A stretch of DNA of 64,000 nucleotides. Source: Brevibacterium sp. 239c (GTDB lineage Bacteria; Actinomycetota; Actinomycetes; Actinomycetales; Brevibacteriaceae). The notes beneath the pieces were generated by a model. That model saw nothing but the letters and a program-made list of their open reading frames with translations, had not been told where the DNA came from and searched no databases. Where the stretch lies: contig NZ_FXZH01000018.1 in assembly GCF_900169365.1 (NCBI RefSeq), forward strand, positions 1 through 64,000. Direction: 5' to 3'. The translations under genes and the position numbers were made by a program. Below, one piece after another: positions 24,020 to 33,209 of the stretch (position 1 is its first letter; every line of letters begins with the position of its first letter).

Positions 24020-25639
24020 GTGCGCTACACACTTGCTGTGATTCTCATGGTGGTGGGTGTCGTTGTCGGAGGCCTCGGAATTCTGCAGAAGACCCTGTGG
24101 GCGCCGGACGACCAGATCACCGCGACCACAGAGATCGATGCAGACACACCGGCTGTCGTCGTCGACCCCGGAATGCTCAATCTCTACGAAACCCCCGCGA
24201 CCCTCGAAGCCAAGGGCTCCGGTGATCTGACGATCGCTCAGGCCCCGATCGAAAACGTCGACGCCTGGACCGGAAACTCCCCAGTCGCACACGTGACGGG
24301 ACTGGCACCCGATGGCGGACTGACCGTGAAGCCCGAAAACGGCGATGCCAAGATGCCCAGCCCGGCCGGAGCCGACCTCTGGACCGCTGAAGTCACCGGA
24401 GCAGACTCGGTCAAGCTCGACTGGACCGATGATGCGAACCGGACAGGCTTCCTCATCGCCGGCAGCGGTGAACCAGGCGACGTCAAGACCGTCACCATCT
24501 CCTGGCCCAACCACGCGGAGACCCCTTGGGCCATCCCCCTGATGATCATCGGCGGGGCACTGATCGTCGGCGGCATCGTCGTTCTCTTCTTCAACCGCAA
24601 GAGCGCGAAGAAGGAGAAGAATCGGCGCACGGCCCGCCAGGAACGTCGCCGCAAACTGGCGGAATACGGAACCGCATTCGCGATCGTGCCGGTGCTGGCT
24701 CTGAGCGCCTGCGGACCTGAAGAGCTGCCCAAGCCTGAGCCCTCGGAGGCCCCGAGCACTGCAGCAGCCGGCGTCAACGACGACCAGGCCAAACGAATCC
24801 TCGACTCCGTGGCCGACGACATCAAGGCTGCGGATAAGAAGACTGACAGCGCCAAGCTGAAGAAGCGTGCAACCGGGCCTGCCCTGCAGCAGCGCGAAGA
24901 CGCCTACAAGGTGCAGGAGAAGGTCGAGAAGCAGAAGCTGCCGCCGGCAGTGGCCAAAGAGAAGGTCGTCGTCAACTACACCGCGGCCACCGATTCTTGG
25001 CCGCGCATGACCAGCCTCATCACCTCGGCGGGCAATGACACCCAGCTCCTCGTCCTGACCCAGGAAGATCCGCGCTCTGACTACAAACTGTGGTCACAGA
25101 CCCAGTTGGTCCCGGGCACCAAACTTCCGGATATTCCCGACTCCCGACAGGGATCGGCACTCCTTGATCCGAAGACCAAGGACTTCGTGACGACCCCGGA
25201 GAAGGCAGTCTCCGACTACGCCAAGGCGCTGGGTTCGGGGAAGGACTCGAAGGAAGCCAAGAAGTTCGAGGCCGATGACTTCTCGAAGTCGATCTGGAAG
25301 AACCAGGCAGCACAGAAGAAGAGTGCCGAAGACGGCAAGGCCGAGGTCGACTACAAGTACACCCCGGGCAAGGAGATCGTCGCGCAGGGGACTGCCGGAG
25401 ACGCCGCCGTCGTCACCGGAGTCGTCGAGGCCGAGTCCACGATCTCTCCGGAATCCGTTGACGGACGCACCGGAACCCTGACTCTGTCCACCCCGCAGAA
25501 GGAGCTGACCGGATCCGACAGCACCCAGAAGCCGGTGACGACGAAGACAACCCAGGTCCTGACGTTCCTCGTGCCCAAGGATGGCAAGGTCCGCCTCATC
25601 GGCGGCCTGGAGACTCTCAGCGGCGTCGAACTGAAATAG
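24020..25639 (+). CDS. Membrane protein with internal lipobox, unknown function
   Basis: 539 residues laid out in five parts: an N-terminal helix (residues about 4-24), an exported domain of about 140 residues, a second helix (AIPLMIIGGALIVGGIVVLFF, about 170-191), a short very basic cytosolic stretch (KKEKNRRTARQERRRK), and a third hydrophobic segment ending in the lipobox L-S-A-C at Cys231. About 300 residues rich in Lys, Asp and Ser follow, presumably outside the cell. It looks like a membrane protein fused to a lipoprotein. The gene at 26805 has the same layout, and a CnoX/YbbN-like gene lies between them. GTG start with GGGAAGGG upstream. Family not recognised. Confidence 0.7.
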   Translation: MRYTLAVILMVVGVVVGGLGILQKTLWAPDDQITATTEIDADTPAVVVDPGMLNLYETPATLEAKGSGDLTIAQAPIENVDAWTGNSPVAHVTGLAPDGGLTVKPENGDAKMPSPAGADLWTAEVTGADSVKLDWTDDANRTGFLIAGSGEPGDVKTVTISWPNHAETPWAIPLMIIGGALIVGGIVVLFFNRKSAKKEKNRRTARQERRRKLAEYGTAFAIVPVLALSACGPEELPKPEPSEAPSTAAAGVNDDQAKRILDSVADDIKAADKKTDSAKLKKRATGPALQQREDAYKVQEKVEKQKLPPAVAKEKVVVNYTAATDSWPRMTSLITSAGNDTQLLVLTQEDPRSDYKLWSQTQLVPGTKLPDIPDSRQGSALLDPKTKDFVTTPEKAVSDYAKALGSGKDSKEAKKFEADDFSKSIWKNQAAQKKSAEDGKAEVDYKYTPGKEIVAQGTAGDAAVVTGVVEAESTISPESVDGRTGTLTLSTPQKELTGSDSTQKPVTTKTTQVLTFLVPKDGKVRLIGGLETLSGVELK

Positions 25640-25712
25640 CCCGGGCTTAGAATAGTCGGCTGGTCCCGAGGCTGAATAGTCGCAGGGCCGCAGTTTGAAA
25701 TAGTCGCGGGCC
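25634..25712 (+). repeat. Stop-codon echo repeats after the 24020 gene
   Basis: The stop context CTGAAATAG (TAG at 25637) is followed by GAATAGTCG at 25651, GAATAGTCG at 25675 and GAAATAGTCG at 25698. The last two TAGs are each 24 bases after the previous one. Confidence 0.7.
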
Positions 25713-25857
25713 CGGCGGTGTTGATACGTTCTATGCTGGATGTCATCAGCACCGTCGGAGCTTAAGAATTCCCGACGGACCTCAGCACTGTAGGATTCCC
25801 GACGGATACGCACCACGCACCGTACGAATTCGCACTTCCCGCAACAAAGGAGACCAC

Positions 25858-26808
25858 GTGTCAATGGATCCCTCGCAGGACAACGCACAGCCGAACCAGG
25901 GACTCGACCTGTCCGCGGTGCGCAGCAAGAATCTGCCGCACGAGGAGCAGCGCGGTGGACCGGGGCAGGTTGCCAACGCAGCGGCGGACCCGAGTGCGGT
26001 TCCAGTACCGGCCTTGGTATTCGACGTCGACGAGGCCAGCTTCAACGACGTCATCGCGATCTCTGACCGGGTTCCCATTGTCATTGACCTGTGGGCTGAT
26101 CGCAGCGAGGAGAGCAAACAGCTCTCTCCGGTCATCGCACGCCTCGTCGAGTCCTTCGGCGGTCGGCTGGTCCTGGCACGCGTCGATCTCGACGCCAATC
26201 CGCGCCTGCAGCAGGCCTTCGGCGTCGAGTCGATCCCGAACGTCATCGCCATCGTCAAGGGCCAGCCCGTACCTCTGTTCCAAAGTATGCTGCCCGAGCC
26301 GCAGGTGAAGGCCTACTTCGATGAGCTGCTGAAGCTGGCCGGCGAGAACGGTGTCACCGGTCATGCTGTGGTTGCCGGAGCCGAGCAGGAACCAGCGGGC
26401 CCCGCCCACCCCGAGGCAGAAGAGGCCCTGAGCCAGGGAGACTTCGACACAGCCGAATCCCTGTTCAAAGCTGCCCTGGCCACATCGCCGGCAGATGAGG
26501 AAGCGAAATCCGGTCTGGCCAGAGCCGGACTGGGGCGTCGCCTCATCGATGCCGATCCTCAGCAGCTCATTGCCACCGCCGATGCGAATCCGAAGGACGC
26601 CGAAGCGGCCAAGGCGGCTGCCGATGCAGAGATCGTGGGAGGCAACCCGAGCAGTGCCTTCAATCGACTGATCTCTCTGATCCGCGTCAGCGCAGGCGAT
26701 GAGAAGGAAGCGCTGCGTCTGCGGGTTCTCGAACTCTTCGAAGTCCTGGGCGCGGATGATCCGGCCGTGACCAAGGCACGCACAGCATTGATGAGGGCCT
26801 TGTTCTGA
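25858..26808 (+). CDS. CnoX/YbbN-like thioredoxin-TPR co-chaperone
   Basis: 316 residues. The N-terminal 55 are flexible. A thioredoxin fold follows (FNDVIAISDRVPIVIDLWA, then LARVDLDANPRLQQAFGVES, cis-Pro in ESIPNVIAI) with TPR-like helices after about residue 175 (HPEAEEALSQGDFDTAESLF). The CxxC active site is absent (WADRSEESK), as in redox-inactive chaperedoxins that hold unfolded proteins for GroEL or DnaK. The GTG start has AAAGGAGA eight bases upstream. It sits between two membrane-lipobox proteins and its stop overlaps the putative CTG start of the second, so the three may be one operon. Confidence 0.85.
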   Translation: MSMDPSQDNAQPNQGLDLSAVRSKNLPHEEQRGGPGQVANAAADPSAVPVPALVFDVDEASFNDVIAISDRVPIVIDLWADRSEESKQLSPVIARLVESFGGRLVLARVDLDANPRLQQAFGVESIPNVIAIVKGQPVPLFQSMLPEPQVKAYFDELLKLAGENGVTGHAVVAGAEQEPAGPAHPEAEEALSQGDFDTAESLFKAALATSPADEEAKSGLARAGLGRRLIDADPQQLIATADANPKDAEAAKAAADAEIVGGNPSSAFNRLISLIRVSAGDEKEALRLRVLELFEVLGADDPAVTKARTALMRALF

Positions 26809-28574
26809 ACCAGAGAGTCCGTCTCACCACAGCCATTCTGTTCGCGGTCGCAGCGGTGATCGTGGCAGTACTGGTGATCTCAGCGCTGTCCGTCGTCGGC
26901 ACCGACGAGGTCACCGAGACCGACGCCTTCAAGGTCAAGGACGGCGCCTATGCCGTCGTCCTCGACGAGGCGATCGTTCCCTATTCGGGCACCAGCGTCA
27001 CCGTTGAGGCCGCGAATGCCGACGGTAAGAAGCTGTTCGTCGGCACCGCCAACGGCGTCGACACTGACAGCATCCTCGATGGTGTGGCACAGGAGCAGAT
27101 CAGCAACGTCGAGTTCCCGAACACTCTCGAGCACCGATTCATCCCCGGCGACGCCGCTCCCGAAGCGACGCTGACAGACAGGGACTGGTGGACCAGCAAG
27201 GACACAGGGGAGAAGGTCGCGAAGACCTTCGACCTCGACGCCGACCCGCAGGTGCTCGTCATCTCCGCCGCAGACAAGGGCGAGAATCTCGATGGAACCA
27301 CGGTCTCGCTGAAGATGCGTGTGGAGGGAGTCCTGGCATTGAGCCTGCTCGGCATCGCATTGGGCATCATCTTCGCCGGATTCGCGGCCTACTTCTTCCT
27401 GCGCTGGTTCAATTGCCGGATCCGACCGGAGAAGAAGCCGGTCGCGCGAAAGACTGACCGCGGGGCGGGTCCAGGGGCCGGCCTCGGCGCTGGGGCGAAC
27501 GCACAGGATTACACGACGGGCACCGGTCGGGTGCGAAGCTCCCGCCTCGTGAAGAACCCTGATGAGGCGAAGGCAGAGCCACCTCGGCGGAGGAACACAC
27601 GAGGCAGGCGCTCACTGCGCTCGGTCACAGCGTTGAGCCTGACGACGGGAATGGCCTTGAGCGGATGCAGTGCGCTGCCCGTGGCGCAGCCGCACAGCCC
27701 TGAGATCACGCCCTACGAGCGCACGGCGATGCGCCCGGGTGAGGCCGGGAAATTCATGACCGACTACACCGAGTCGCTCGATAAGATCCTCGACGACGGA
27801 GGCACCGACCTCGAGAAGATTCAGGGCGAACCCCTGATCGATCGGACCCGCGCCCAGATGCAGATCGCGAAGAAGGCTAAGCAGAAGCTGCGGGCACCGA
27901 ATTTCAGCGAGGTCGTCGCCGGTAGCCCGAGCTTCACCGAGTACCCGATGTGGTTCTACGCCTTCGGCACCTCCGACGGTGATAAGAAGCTCACACAGGT
28001 CCAGCTCGCGACCCGGGAATCGGCGGCGGCGGATCCGATCGTGCGCACCGCCTCCTACATCCCGACCGATCAGACGCCGACGCTCATGGCCGACGGACAC
28101 GGGGCAGTCAAGCCCGGGCCCAAGGGATTCGACGATGAGATGACGAAGACCGCGGACCAGGTCTCGAAATTCCTCGCCGACGGCAAGGCCGATAAGGCCG
28201 ATGCCAAGGGGCTGAAAGAAGGCGGGTTCAAGGATTTCAGGGGCTACCTGGGCGACCTGCGGGGTAAGGACTCCGGATTCGACAAGGTCGATATCTCCTG
28301 CAAACCCTACGAGAAGCTCGACTTCACCTCGATGACCCTGAGCACCGAGCACGGCGCCATCGGGATGGGCGAGGTCCGCTGCACCCTGACGATCAAGGTC
28401 CCCGACGACTATTCGGTCGACCTGGGTGACACCATCGAGGCAGTGAAGACTAACGACAAGGACGGCAACACCGTCAAGGTCGACACCGCCCATCCGTATG
28501 TGCTGATGAAGACCAAGGATGAGCTGAGCGCCGTGTCCACCGACTGGAACGTGCTGTCCTCACACATCGAGTGA
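26805..28574 (+). CDS. Membrane protein with internal lipobox, paralogue-like partner of the 24020 gene
   Basis: Same five-part layout as the 24020 product: helix 1, an exported domain of about 145 residues, helix 2 (LALSLLGIALGIIFAGFAAY, about 177-198), a long basic cytosolic region (residues about 200-265), then a hydrophobic stretch ending in the lipobox L-S-G-C at about Cys288, and an exported region of about 300 residues. The first in-frame GTG (26850 or 26856) would cut helix 1. The frame continues upstream to a CTG at 26805 overlapping the previous stop, with GAGG eight bases before it, giving L-N-Q-R-V-R-L-T-T-A-I-L-F-A. I therefore propose a CTG start. Function unknown. Confidence 0.65.
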   Translation: MNQRVRLTTAILFAVAAVIVAVLVISALSVVGTDEVTETDAFKVKDGAYAVVLDEAIVPYSGTSVTVEAANADGKKLFVGTANGVDTDSILDGVAQEQISNVEFPNTLEHRFIPGDAAPEATLTDRDWWTSKDTGEKVAKTFDLDADPQVLVISAADKGENLDGTTVSLKMRVEGVLALSLLGIALGIIFAGFAAYFFLRWFNCRIRPEKKPVARKTDRGAGPGAGLGAGANAQDYTTGTGRVRSSRLVKNPDEAKAEPPRRRNTRGRRSLRSVTALSLTTGMALSGCSALPVAQPHSPEITPYERTAMRPGEAGKFMTDYTESLDKILDDGGTDLEKIQGEPLIDRTRAQMQIAKKAKQKLRAPNFSEVVAGSPSFTEYPMWFYAFGTSDGDKKLTQVQLATRESAAADPIVRTASYIPTDQTPTLMADGHGAVKPGPKGFDDEMTKTADQVSKFLADGKADKADAKGLKEGGFKDFRGYLGDLRGKDSGFDKVDISCKPYEKLDFTSMTLSTEHGAIGMGEVRCTLTIKVPDDYSVDLGDTIEAVKTNDKDGNTVKVDTAHPYVLMKTKDELSAVSTDWNVLSSHIE

Positions 28575-28616
28575 CAGTCTCGTACATCGAGTGAGACTCA
28601 CGCATCAATTGACAGT
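28564..28616 (+). repeat. Stop-codon echo repeats after the 26805 gene
   Basis: ACATCGAGTGACAGTC (containing the real stop, TGA at 28572) is followed by ACATCGAGTGAGACTC (TGA at 28592) and GCATCAATTGACAGTC (TGA at 28610). Units are about 19-20 bases. Confidence 0.8.
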
Positions 28617-28646
28617 CAGGCCCCGCCGCGGTTGGGCCTGACTTTT
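28615..28646. terminator. Terminator between convergent genes
   Basis: A perfect 9-bp stem (GTCAGGCCC with GGGCCTGAC) and 10-base loop are followed by TTTTC. It closes the 24020-28574 unit. Confidence 0.75.
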
Positions 28647-28690
28647 CAATTTGGGTGGTCTTCGCTGGTGCGGCCTCGGTCGGTGTGACC

Positions 28691-29185
28691 TCAGCTGGCG
28701 CGGATTCTGCGGCCCACGAGGGAGAGCCACCAGAGTCCGACGAGCGGCAGGATGAGCGGGATGAACCCGTAGCCGCTGCCGAAGGACGACCACACGGAGG
28801 GCTTCGCGAAGTCTTCCGGATGGGTGAAGCTGAGGATGCCGACGACGATGACGCCCACGAACTCGATCACGCAGGCGCCGATCGCAATCCGGTGCGAGAT
28901 GCGGTTGCCGATGACCAGGCAGATTGTGGCCACGATGTAGATGATCGCGGCGATCACGGACAGCGAATACGCGACCGGTGCCACGTCGAACTCGCGGATG
29001 ACCTGATAGCCCGCGCGAGCTGTGGCCGATAGAGCGAAGACTCCGTAGACGGCAGTCAGTGCCCGGCCCGGGCCGGTGTGCATCGCCGAATACGGTGAGC
29101 GATTGCGTTTCGCGGCGCGGTCCTTCTTCGCCGAGGCGGCCGCTAAGCGGACACCGCCACCGTCGTGTCGCTTCTTCAGTGCCAA
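28691..29185 (-). CDS. Conserved actinobacterial membrane protein, four helices
   Basis: About 165 residues from a TTG at 29183-29185, whose start overlaps the end of the neighbouring membrane gene. The conserved part begins PGRALTAVYGVFALSATARA and has four helices (SLSVIAAIIYIVATICLVIG, IAIGACVIEFVGVIVVGIL, FIPLILPLVGLWWLSLVG), separated by a conserved FGSGYGF loop. I know this pattern as an uncharacterised protein widespread in actinobacteria but cannot name a function. The start is uncertain; an internal ATG before the conserved PGRAL block (M-H-T-G-P-G) is also possible. Confidence 0.65.
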   Translation of the reverse strand: MALKKRHDGGGVRLAAASAKKDRAAKRNRSPYSAMHTGPGRALTAVYGVFALSATARAGYQVIREFDVAPVAYSLSVIAAIIYIVATICLVIGNRISHRIAIGACVIEFVGVIVVGILSFTHPEDFAKPSVWSSFGSGYGFIPLILPLVGLWWLSLVGRRIRAS

Positions 29186-29526
29186 ATCTGGTCCAATCTC
29201 TCGATCATGACGATCACCGTCAGTCCTGCTGCTGCGAGCACGCCCGGCCCCCATCTGCTCAGTTCCGCGAACGCCCAGAAACCAGCCAAGGCGATGACGA
29301 GGATCGCGGTGATGACGTAGCCGAAGTACAAGAGCGGATCGACGCCGTGGGTCGACCCGAACGTGGCGATCGAGAGCACCAGCTGCACGATGAGCAGCAG
29401 CAGAAGCAGTGCAGTCGCGCCGAGCAGCAGTTTGCCGGCGGGTCTGTTGCGGATGGTTTCGACGATCGACCAGATGGCCAGAACGGCGGAGACGGCATAG
29501 AGCACGATGGTGAAAACGGTGAACAC
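29176..29526 (-). CDS. Small membrane protein, four helices
   Basis: 116 residues from a GTG at 29524-29526 (VFTVFTIVLYAVSAVLAIWS), with four hydrophobic segments (LLLGATALLLLLLIVQLVL, YFGYVITAILVIALAGFWAF, GVLAAAGLTVIVMIERL). It is the upstream partner of the 28691 gene, overlapping it by about ten bases, so the pair is cotranscribed. A longer start at 29583 would run into the repeats at 29579 and is less likely. No family function known to me. Confidence 0.6.
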   Translation of the reverse strand: MFTVFTIVLYAVSAVLAIWSIVETIRNRPAGKLLLGATALLLLLLIVQLVLSIATFGSTHGVDPLLYFGYVITAILVIALAGFWAFAELSRWGPGVLAAAGLTVIVMIERLDQIWH

Positions 29527-29578
29527 CCGACCCAGTTTAGTCGGCACCGGACTAAGAACTGTCACCGGAGCACTCCTA

Positions 29579-29622
29579 AGCACTCAACGGTGCGCAACAG
29601 AGCACTCAACTGTGCGCGAAGA
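29579..29622. repeat. Imperfect 22-bp direct repeat
   Basis: AGCACTCAACGGTGCGC at 29579 is repeated as AGCACTCAACTGTGCGC at 29601, between two divergent membrane-protein genes. A further partial copy (AGCACTC) lies at 29569. This could be an operator, but nothing more can be said. Confidence 0.5.
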
Positions 29623-29685
29623 GAGTCCGCGCCCAGATTCCACGGACCTGTAGAACAATAGATGTTGTTGATACTGTCGGAGCAT

Positions 29686-30663
29686 ATGCCTGACACCTTC
29701 GATGACTTCTTCCCACGCACCTCGACAGTAATGGACCGTGGGGACCGCCTGCGCAGAGTTCCTTGGGCCGCGTTGGTCACCTTCGTCGCCGTCTCCTTCG
29801 GACTTGCCTGGCTGGTGAGCATGCCTCTCTGGCTGGCCTCAGGGGACAGCCAGGCATCGGCTCTGTTCAACCGCATATTGCCGGTGGTTACGATGTTCAC
29901 TCCGCTCATTGCAGCAGCGGTCGTGGTGTTCGTCATGAAGGTGCCCCGTCGCGAGTGGGCACGGTTCCTTGGCCTGTGGCCGCTGCGGCCCGCCAAGCGA
30001 GTCGTCTGGTTCGCGGTCATCATGACGGTGGCGCCCATGGTGCTGGTGTTTGCATGCATCGCCATCTCGGCCCTCTTCGGGTGGATCCACCTCGATCTCG
30101 TTCACTTCTCCGGCTTCCAAGAGACGCTCGATGCCCGTATCGAAGAGTCCATGCTGCGGCCGATTGCCCTGGCTTCGGTGGCGGTCATTCCACTGGCGTC
30201 GGTCTTCAACGCGCTGCCGGCCTTCGCTGAGGAAGCAGGCTGGCGGGGCTGGCTGTTGCCCGCATTGCGGCCACTGGGAACCTGGCCGGCACTGCTGCTC
30301 AGCGGGGCCATCTGGGGGTTGTGACATTCGCCGATCATCCTTCTGGGCCAGAACTTCGATGAGCCGAACATCTGGGGCGTGCTGCTGATGACCGGCGGTT
30401 GCATCGCCTGGGGAGTGCTCTTCGGCTGGCTTCGTCTGCGCACCGGGTCCATCTGGCCCGCCGTCATTGGTCACGGCTCACTCAATGCTTCGGGCAACCT
30501 CGTCTTCCTCGTAGGTACGGCGGGCGACTCCGCGAATCTTCCTCTGGTCAATCCGCTCGGTGTCTCCGGCTGGATCGTCATCGGCATCGTCGTCATCGTT
30601 CTTGCCCTGACCGGACAGTTCAAACGCGAGCCGCAGCTCCGCCGACAGTCGGTCCGGCAGTGA
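29686..30663 (+). pseudogene. CPBP intramembrane protease broken by an in-frame stop
   Basis: The frame encodes a CPBP (CAAX/Abi-type) integral membrane protease. The first motif is intact (FAEEAGWRGWLLPAL, with the catalytic EE). A TGA at 30322-30324 then interrupts it right after SGAIWGL. The same frame resumes without loss (HSPIILLGQNF, then PAVIGHGSLNASGN) and ends at 30663. Family members read W-H-S-P at this point, so TGG (Trp) has become TGA. The second-half histidine motifs and last helices are lost unless the stop is read through. The start is the ATG at 29686; a possible ATG at 29662 adds eight residues. Confidence 0.8.
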
Positions 30664-30690
30664 CTATGAGATGCGGCACTGATCCTGGCC
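30661..30690 (+). repeat. Weak stop-codon echo after the CPBP gene
   Basis: CGGCAGTGA (stop at 30661) recurs as CGGCACTGA with TGA at 30680, 19 bases later. A single degenerate copy. Confidence 0.4.
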
Positions 30691-30721
30691 GAAGTGCCGA
30701 TCACGACCTAAAATAGGGAGA

Positions 30722-31933
30722 GTGCCGATTTACCTTGACCACGCAGCCACCTCGCCGATGCCGGCAGAGGTGCTCGACGTCTACACCGACGAACTGAGCC
30801 GACGGGCCAATCCCTCGGCTCTGCACACCGTGGGTCAGGCCGCGCGGATGCGTATCGAGACCGCCCGCGAGGACATCGCCCGTGGCGTCGGCGCAGCCAC
30901 ATCATCCGAGGTCATCTTCACTTCCGGCGGCACAGAAGCCGATAACTTCGCACTCAAGGGCCTCTACCTGGCCCGCAACGACTCCACCTTCGAAGCACCG
31001 GTTCGCCCGCGCGTGCTCACAACGACGATCGAGCATCATGCGATCCTCGACTCGGTGGAGTGGCTGGGCACTCAGGGTGCCGAAATCGTCTACCTCGACG
31101 TTGACGAAGAAGGCCACCTCGATCTCGATGCCGCCCTGACCGAACTGCGCCACGCCCCCGAGCGCACCGCTCTCATCTCCATCATGGCCGCGAACAATGA
31201 GATCGGCACCCTCCAGCCGATCGCCGAAATCGGCTCGTGTGCCAAAGATCTTGGTGTTCCCTTCCACATCGACGCCGTGCAGGCACTGGGCCAGATCCCG
31301 CTGAACTTCGCCGAGCTCGGCGCGACCGCCATGTCGATCACCGCCCACAAGATCGGCGGGCCCGTGGGCATCGGCGCACTGCTGCTCGACCGCGCCGCCG
31401 TTCCTGCGCCCATCCTCCACGGTGGGGGACAGGAACGTGGAGTCCGGTCCGGCACACTCGACGTGGCCGGTGCTGTGGCCTTCGCGAAGGCCGTGGACCT
31501 CGCCACTGCCGATATCGACGCCCGAGCCGCCCGCTTCTCATTCCTGCGCGACCGGCTCATCTCCGGCATAGAGGACACGATTCAGGGCGCCACCCTCTCC
31601 GGTCGCCGAGGTGGAGGCAGACTCCCCGCGAACGCGCACTTCACATTCTCCGGGTGTGAAGGCGATTCCCTGCTCTTCGGCCTCGATGCGAGAGGACTGG
31701 CGACCTCAACGGGCTCAGCCTGCTCGGCCGGGGTCTCCCGTCCCTCCCACGTGCTGCTGGCCTGCGGCATGAATGAGGACGTCGCCAGATCAGCACAACG
31801 ATTCAGCCTCGGCCACGACTCGACCGAAGACGAAGTCGATCGCCTTCTCGAGGTTCTGCCCGAAGTCGTCGAACAAGCACACCAGGCTGGAATGGTCTCG
31901 GCCACTCCACGCTGGATGCAAGGAGCATCATGA
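30722..31933 (+). CDS. iscS: Cysteine desulfurase (IscS/NifS-like)
   Basis: 403-residue class V PLP enzyme releasing sulfur from cysteine as a persulfide. The PLP lysine is Lys210 ([16 protein letters not shown]), the opening [11 protein letters not shown] and the IEHHAI motif fit, and the persulfide cysteine is Cys334 ([14 protein letters not shown]). It overlaps mnmA by four bases (ATGA), so its main role is probably sulfur supply for tRNA thiolation, with possible Fe-S work as well. GTG start at 30722 with AGGGAG close upstream. The symbol is by family; nifS would be equally fair. Confidence 0.9.
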   Translation: MPIYLDHAATSPMPAEVLDVYTDELSRRANPSALHTVGQAARMRIETAREDIARGVGAATSSEVIFTSGGTEADNFALKGLYLARNDSTFEAPVRPRVLTTTIEHHAILDSVEWLGTQGAEIVYLDVDEEGHLDLDAALTELRHAPERTALISIMAANNEIGTLQPIAEIGSCAKDLGVPFHIDAVQALGQIPLNFAELGATAMSITAHKIGGPVGIGALLLDRAAVPAPILHGGGQERGVRSGTLDVAGAVAFAKAVDLATADIDARAARFSFLRDRLISGIEDTIQGATLSGRRGGGRLPANAHFTFSGCEGDSLLFGLDARGLATSTGSACSAGVSRPSHVLLACGMNEDVARSAQRFSLGHDSTEDEVDRLLEVLPEVVEQAHQAGMVSATPRWMQGAS

Positions 31934-33123
31934 AAATTCTCGTCGCCATGTCCGGCGGAGTCGACTCATCAGTCGCCGCAGCACGCGCCGTCGACGCAGG
32001 CCACGAAGTCGTCGGAGTCCACCTCGCCCTGTCCCGCATGCCCGGAACCCTGCGCACTGGTTCACGCGGCTGCTGCACCATCGAAGACTCCCGGGACGCC
32101 CACCGTGTGGCCGGAATGCTCGACATCCCGTTCTACGTGTGGGACTTCTCCGAGAGGTTCAAAGAGGACATCGTCGATGACTTCATCGCCGAATACGCGG
32201 CCGGGCGCACACCCAACCCGTGCATGCGCTGCAATGAGCGCATCAAGTTCGCGGCCCTCCTCGATCGTGCCCTGGCACTGGGCTTCGACGCCATCGCCAC
32301 AGGCCATTACGCCGAGGTGCTGCGCGACGAGAACGGACTCCCCGAACTTCACCGCGGAGAGGACCTCGCGAAGGATCAGTCCTATGTCCTCGGCGTACTC
32401 TCCGGCGATCAGCTCGAACACTGCTATTTCCCGATCGGCGCCACCGCATCGAAGGCGGAAGTCCGCGCCGAGGCGGCCGAGCGTGGGTTCTCCGTGGCCA
32501 ACAAGCCTGACTCCTACGACATCTGCTTCATCCCCGACGGCGATACGAAGGCGTGGCTGGCGGACAAGATCCCCATGCGTCCGGGCCTCATCAAGGACGC
32601 CGAAGGTGAAACCCTGGGCGAACACGATGGTGCGATGACCTACACCATCGGCCAGAGAAAGGGCCTGGGCATCCAGAAGCCCGCCGCCGATGGTCAGCCG
32701 CGCTTCGTCACCGGCCTCGACCCGGCCTCGAACACGGTCACGGTCGGCTCCCGCAGTGATCTCGGGGTCTCTCACCTGACCGGCATCCGAACCACCTGGG
32801 CCGGTCCGGCACCGGCCGATATCGGCACCGAACCTGCAACCGCCATCGACTGCGAGGTCCAGATCCGGGCGCACAGTGACCCGGTTCCGGCCAGGGCGTG
32901 GCTCGGCGACTACATCTCCGAGGCGCCCGAACATGAAGTCAACCCGATCGTCGATGAGGTCGAGGTTCCGGCCGCACGACCTGCCGGGCAGCTCATGCAC
33001 ATCGACGTCGATGAGGAACTCTCCGGCGTTGCTCCCGGGCAAACCATGGTCATCTACCGTGGAACCCGGGTTCTCGGGCAGGCCACCATCGACGTGACAG
33101 CCAAGGACCGCCTCGGCGTCTGA
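31930..33123 (+). CDS. mnmA: tRNA-specific 2-thiouridylase MnmA
   Basis: 397 residues. Makes 2-thiouridine at tRNA wobble position 34 using ATP and a persulfide. The PP-loop is at the N-terminus ([11 protein letters not shown]). The catalytic cysteines are Cys98 in NPCMRCN and Cys199 in [20 protein letters not shown] and the C-terminal beta-barrel complete the family pattern. Translationally coupled to the desulfurase that supplies its sulfur. It ends with a duplicated stop region (33112-33149). Confidence 0.95.
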   Translation: MKILVAMSGGVDSSVAAARAVDAGHEVVGVHLALSRMPGTLRTGSRGCCTIEDSRDAHRVAGMLDIPFYVWDFSERFKEDIVDDFIAEYAAGRTPNPCMRCNERIKFAALLDRALALGFDAIATGHYAEVLRDENGLPELHRGEDLAKDQSYVLGVLSGDQLEHCYFPIGATASKAEVRAEAAERGFSVANKPDSYDICFIPDGDTKAWLADKIPMRPGLIKDAEGETLGEHDGAMTYTIGQRKGLGIQKPAADGQPRFVTGLDPASNTVTVGSRSDLGVSHLTGIRTTWAGPAPADIGTEPATAIDCEVQIRAHSDPVPARAWLGDYISEAPEHEVNPIVDEVEVPAARPAGQLMHIDVDEELSGVAPGQTMVIYRGTRVLGQATIDVTAKDRLGV

Positions 33124-33149
33124 GGACGATTCGTCCGGCTCGGCGTCTG
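33112..33149 (+). repeat. Stop-codon echo after mnmA
   Basis: CTCGGCGTCTG at 33112 spans the last codons and the TGA stop, and recurs exactly as CTCGGCGTCTG at 33139, 27 bases later. In the copy the stop has become TGC. Confidence 0.7.
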
Positions 33150-33209
33150 CGGGCAAAGACTGCTGCAGCGTCTGAGCTGTGGTCTTCGCCCCTGCGTTAA
33201 CCTGGGGGT

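Noticed and set aside
32062..33156. Long open frame antisense to mnmA
   Set aside because: Shadow frame without family features; mnmA is certain.
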